Part shown: piece after piece, positions 60,519-64,000 of the stretch
Layout of the letters: each line of letters opens with the position of its first letter
Numbering within the stretch: position 1 is the first letter of the stretch
Origin: Cyclaneusma minus
Taxonomy: Eukaryota; Ascomycota; Leotiomycetes; Marthamycetales; Marthamycetaceae
Assembly (NCBI GenBank): GCA_037179335.1
Contig: JAKZHN010000025.1
Span: 1 to 64,000, forward strand
Length of the DNA stretch: 64,000 nt
Direction: 5' to 3'
Notes under the pieces: generated by a model
Told to the model about the DNA's origin: nothing
The model's database searches: none
Seen by the model: the letters and a program-made list of their open reading frames with translations, nothing else
Position numbers and translations under genes: made by a program

Positions 60519-61424
60519 GCCGGCTGGACAAGATTTCAGCATGTACGCCAGATCTTGTGTCTTCCAAGAAGGGCCTGCCAAGATTGAACCGGTTACGCAT
60601 TTCCAAGACACTGGACTGCGCCTCACCCTGCTCAACAACGTACGCCTGGGATCCCGCAACACATGCGTGACAATCCGGGAAGCAAAATACCGTGCGCACT
60701 GCGCCAGAATCAATTTCCGCTACTCTGGATTCTACTTCGAGAAGGTCGTCGAAAACGAGAAACCCCAGTTGGACACTGAGCGTGCTTTAGCGAGCCAAAT
60801 CCACGGCAACTAGATGACGAGCACGTCATGGCTCGTCGCCATCGCCCTCAGTTCAATCGCGGTACGCGCTTCGCTGGCCTCGAGGAAGAACTCAACTTTG
60901 AGGAAGACGCGGAGTCACACCGGAGATATGCGGATGCACGTCTGCTTGTTGCCATCAGATGGTATGAGCAAGCGCTTCGTAATGCCATCGCAACCACCGT
61001 CGCTGCTGTCCAGACCAACGGATATCGTGTTGAGATGATTACATCCAACAACATTCGTACGAGCTCGTTGGTCTTCCTGGCGCACCTTCTGCTCAGTTTC
61101 AGCGAATGGAAGAAGCCAGTTATGAAGCGTGGAGAGCTGAGTTGTGTTGGTCACTTTTGATGCCAACGGAAACTGGCATTGCCAAGTTTGCAGCAACAAA
61201 TACCGGCACAAGATGGCCATTGCCGGTGCATGCCTGGACAACAGTTCCGTGAGAAGCAACGTTGCCGTCGCTCTCAGTTTGATTGCGGTACCCGCCTCGC
61301 TGAGCTCGAGGAAGAACTCAACTTTTGGGAAGACCGAGGGAGCCATGCTGAAGCTAGCACTGCCAAAGTCAAGACTCAAGGGTTGAATGGATTGCCACTC
61401 TCATAGCTGGCTCGAGTGGCCTTC

Positions 61425-61543
61425 GCACATCTACTTCATGTTGCATGGGGTCTCTGTAGAGTTTTTGATTTTTGGGTTAGATAAATAATATGTAGCAAAT
61501 AAAGAACAGTTAAAACTAGCCGGGTCCCACCCGAGCATTGAGT
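61425..61543 (+). repeat. Gene-junction repeat, copy 2
   Basis: Partner of 54,035-54,158. It is followed at 61,546 by the start of the BTB remnant. Confidence 0.8.
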
Positions 61544-61545
61544 GA

Positions 61546-62182
61546 ATGAGTGAATCCAACCATGATGACCGGCTACTCCAACTCCTCGAGGTATGTAACG
61601 TTCCATCTTCCAATGCACAAAGTGGGATTCTTACTGACATTACTATAGATGGATGGCGGCGACGTCCAAATCAACATCGGCGCCCTTCCCGAACCGACTC
61701 TCCCAAAGTTCTACAACGTCCCACTCGGCAGAACTCGGGCTACTGTGATTTGGCTTCTTCTCGGAATTCTTCGATCAAGCCTGTTTCGGAAGCATTCGGG
61801 AGGGCCAAACCAACGTTCTCCAACTCCCTGAAGACATTCCAGAAGCCATACAAGCTTTCGTCGAATGGTGTTACGAGGGATCCCGATCGCTCACAAACAC
61901 GTTTGCTCCCGAAGGCTTCAATAACGACAGCATGGAACTTGCCTTCAAGCTGTGGATTCTCATGGAGATGATTACGTCCAACCAAATTTGCACCAGGTCA
62001 TTCCTCTTCTCAAGGAGTGGCCTGGTGTGGATCACGCGAACTATTACGATGACACGATGTTTGCGAATCTTCTGTACGTCATGCTCGAAAAAGACTCGTT
62101 CCGGGTCTCCGCCATCAAGTATTTGAGTCTGGCCAAGTACTCGCCCAAGTTCTGGAAATTAGTCATTCGTGTAAAGTGGTGA
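61546..62182 (+). pseudogene. BTB/POZ-domain gene, frameshifted
   Basis: First exon from ATG 61,546 (MSESNHDDRLLQLLE) and intron 61,591-61,648 (GTATGT, CTGAC, TATAG). The BTB fold is then readable only by changing frame: NSGYCDLAS, then REGQTNVLQLPEDIPEAIQA and FVEWCYEG, then KYLSLAKYSPKFW. The EGQTN..LPEDIPEAI..FVEWCY pattern is typical of fungal BTB proteins (often Cul3 adaptors). At least two frameshifts and an internal stop make it a pseudogene. Confidence 0.6.
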
Positions 62183-62380
62183 GACCGGTTCCTGCCTTCC
62201 CCTTGAGCTTACTGAGCAAATTCTCGGCGAGCTCAATTTCTTTGACATTGCCCAATTCGCCCAGGCCTCGAGTGCCTGGAAGTGGGTTGTCGCCATGATA
62301 TGTCGCCTGCATCTTGCTGTCACCCAGAGATTTTCACCAACCATCTGGCAAATGCACAGCTACTATGATGGGCTTGATCT

Positions 62381-62470
62381 ACAGTTCAGACCAACGGCTG
62401 CCGTGTTGAGATGATGACGCCCAACAACTTCCGCACCAGGTCATTCCTCTTCTCAAGGGATGGGTTAGTG
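62381..62470 (+). repeat. Repeat of 61,004-61,080 and of 61,960-62,030
   Basis: CAGACCAACGG..TGTTGAGATGAT is shared with 61,010, and CACCAGGTCATTCCTCTTCT with 61,990. One short segment therefore joins words from two other places, suggesting a common ancestor of all three. Confidence 0.7.
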
Positions 62471-62879
62471 TGGATTGCCACGCTCACGAACGGGTTGTGG
62501 CCCATGGCACATCTATTGGTTGCTGGGTCTCCCGTGCTTCACTTCCGACTCCACCCGTCCTGGTGTGCGCATGCCAACAGGCAGATGGCTGAGATCGCAA
62601 TGAAGGCTCACTACCAGAAAAACACGTTCATATTATGTCCAGGAGTCAAAGAGTTTGATTCTTGCATTCCGAAAGCGCGTCTCAAGGAGTGGATTGCCAC
62701 ATGCTGGCGCAGCTTCTTCAGCTGTCGACTGCACTGCGCCAACTTTCGAGTGCGACTCAGCATGGTCTACTTCAGTCCTTGCATCTTTTGCCTGGGCAAG
62801 TCAGTCAGCTAGGCAGCAAGCCTTTGCCACCACATCTACTTCTTCCCACTCTGCCTCTCCTCTGGGCCACCTATGTCGC

Positions 62880-63012
62880 GCCCGCCATTGAGGAGTCTGG
62901 CAACGTCAACATGAAGTTCACTGTGACAGTCTGCAGCAAGCGCCACCAATCCGCTTTTTCCCCAATGGCGGTGTGGCTGGGTGTGCTCGTTGGCAATCAG
63001 TGGCTGCGATGA
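62880..63012 (+). pseudogene. Argonaute PIWI-domain fragment 2
   Basis: Reads VNMKFTVTVCSKRHQSAF. Argonaute PIWI domains have ..TVVV..KRHHTRFFP.. at this place. A one-base shift in the run after GCT restores FFPNGGV. The fragment is downstream in the domain from fragment 1, yet lies 9 kb away, so it belongs to a second copy or a displaced piece. Confidence 0.5.
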
Positions 63013-63770
63013 ATCCCTTAATCCTGATCTCAATCGGCATTCGCCAGCTTCTTTTACACCTTTACCTGCGCTCAACAGGTTTGGAGAGGCACACATCACG
63101 AAATGTTGGCTAAGATGGATGATATTAGGGGCCAAGCATTTCAGGAATTCATATTACCACGGAACATGCACCGGGGCTGTTAGGCCATACCGTCTCGCAT
63201 ACGGCAATGCGACCAATGTCCCTCCGGTTGGCATGGCATCTTGACGCGTCATCAGTACACCCTGGGAGACGCTCCAACTTAGGCATGTCTATCTGTCTTG
63301 CAATACTCGAGATTCTCGCTTGTCAGGAACCGATGTCCCGAGCTTGGGGTACTCAGAACACGTGGTCCGGTCCTCCTCTTCTGCCTGTATGGTGATTCTC
63401 AGCAGCCCCTGAAAGAAAAACTCAGACGGGGCTGCTGAGGAAATGCTTCTCAGTGGCAGCAAATGCTCGAATTCCTCATTGATACATCAAGCAAGAAGTT
63501 CGGCGCGAAATGAACGTTCATCTTTCCGAAGGATGTGAAATGGGATTTGCAGCTGGATACACCACAGTCACAAGCGGAACGGAGAAAGATGCGCCGGAAA
63601 AATATGGAACGGCGACTGAATTTCTCCCGTGGACTTGGGTTTCGAAGGCTCGGACTCAATTTCCGCCTTGACATGCAAACGCTCTCCTTGGTGAGCTGGT
63701 AACTGGCACAACTCTCACGACATGGGCTCTTCGGAGCTCGGACACATCTAGTACCAGAATCGTCTTCCCA
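63013..63770. other. Gene debris without recognisable domains
   Basis: Short frames on both strands, none convincing. The minus-strand 107-codon frame (63,450-63,773) has no domain. Confidence 0.4.
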
Positions 63771-63999
63771 CACGGTGCCTTTATCTACGCGCGCTTCACG
63801 AACATCCTCGACGCCGAGAACGCCTACGCCCGACTCAAAGAGGCAAACAAGCTATGGCATATTGACTACGTTGCTCCCAATGAATTCGCTCAGGGTACGT
63901 TTCACGTCTTTTTCACATCCAACATGATGCCAAGCTGTAATGACAAATGTGCAGGCAAAGAAAGACCACAACAAATACCATGGGAAATATCTTGAGTTT
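63750..63999 (+). pseudogene. RRM/Mei2-like fragment with intron
   Basis: Reads GAFIYARFTNILDAENAY followed by LKEANKLWHIDYV and EFAQ. It then reaches intron 63,895-63,954 (GTACGT to TGCAG) and ends KERPQQIPWEIS with a stop at 63,997. The pattern G-F--ARF-NI-DAE-AY--L----W---YV recalls RNA-recognition motifs of the Mei2 type, but similarity is only by eye. No start codon found upstream. Confidence 0.3.
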
Positions 64000-64000
64000 A

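Noticed and set aside
61004..61160. Gene for a TPR-like protein (frame from 60,828)
   Set aside because: The repeated words at 61,261 and 62,385 show it is one of several decayed copies, and no TPR consensus is actually present.

Overview
The window looks like nuclear DNA from a filamentous ascomycete (Pezizomycotina, probably a Dothideomycete; the class is inference). The evidence is short spliceosomal introns (48-110 bp, GT..CTRAC..AG), two typical fungal housekeeping genes, and a 10 kb AT block carrying C-to-T/G-to-A changes typical of repeat-induced point mutation (RIP). I found no tRNA, rRNA, telomeric repeat or CRISPR array.

Layout. 1-128: 9-bp minisatellite. About 340-28,120: one long array of diverged tandem units, roughly 280-450 bp each, all on the minus strand. 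Most units carry a complete-looking core promoter (TATA box, pyrimidine-rich block, CAAG) and, upstream of it, one or two TCGACAGCAG-type boxes. No long ORF follows these promoters. Three later insertions interrupt the array: a 710-bp hAT-type element (5,295-6,004), a RIP-mutated block of about 10 kb (9,955-20,040) that includes a Ty1/copia element, and a 443-bp hAT-type element (23,010-23,452) that landed in a unit's TATA box. 28,689-35,568: a housekeeping island with the divergently transcribed SDS23 (CBS-domain protein) and KAP121/PSE1 (importin beta). About 36,181-46,440: a second, looser set of the same kind of units, now on the plus strand, with one gene for a cysteine-rich secreted protein (38,787-39,651) inside it. 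The two arrays therefore point outward, away from the gene pair.

47-64 kb is a different landscape: plus-strand gene debris with splice sites, frameshifts and many short direct duplications. It begins with five tandem intron-like repeats holding 29-bp modules that can fold into UNCG-tetraloop hairpins. Recognisable remnants include two Argonaute PIWI pieces, a DEAD-box Q-motif piece with a destroyed Walker A, a frameshifted BTB/POZ domain and a zinc-knuckle piece. Two or three small ORFs are still intact.

The most unusual feature is the family of about 58 promoter-like units on both sides of the housekeeping pair. I do not recognise it as a known system. Whether the units are transcribed cannot be told from sequence alone.
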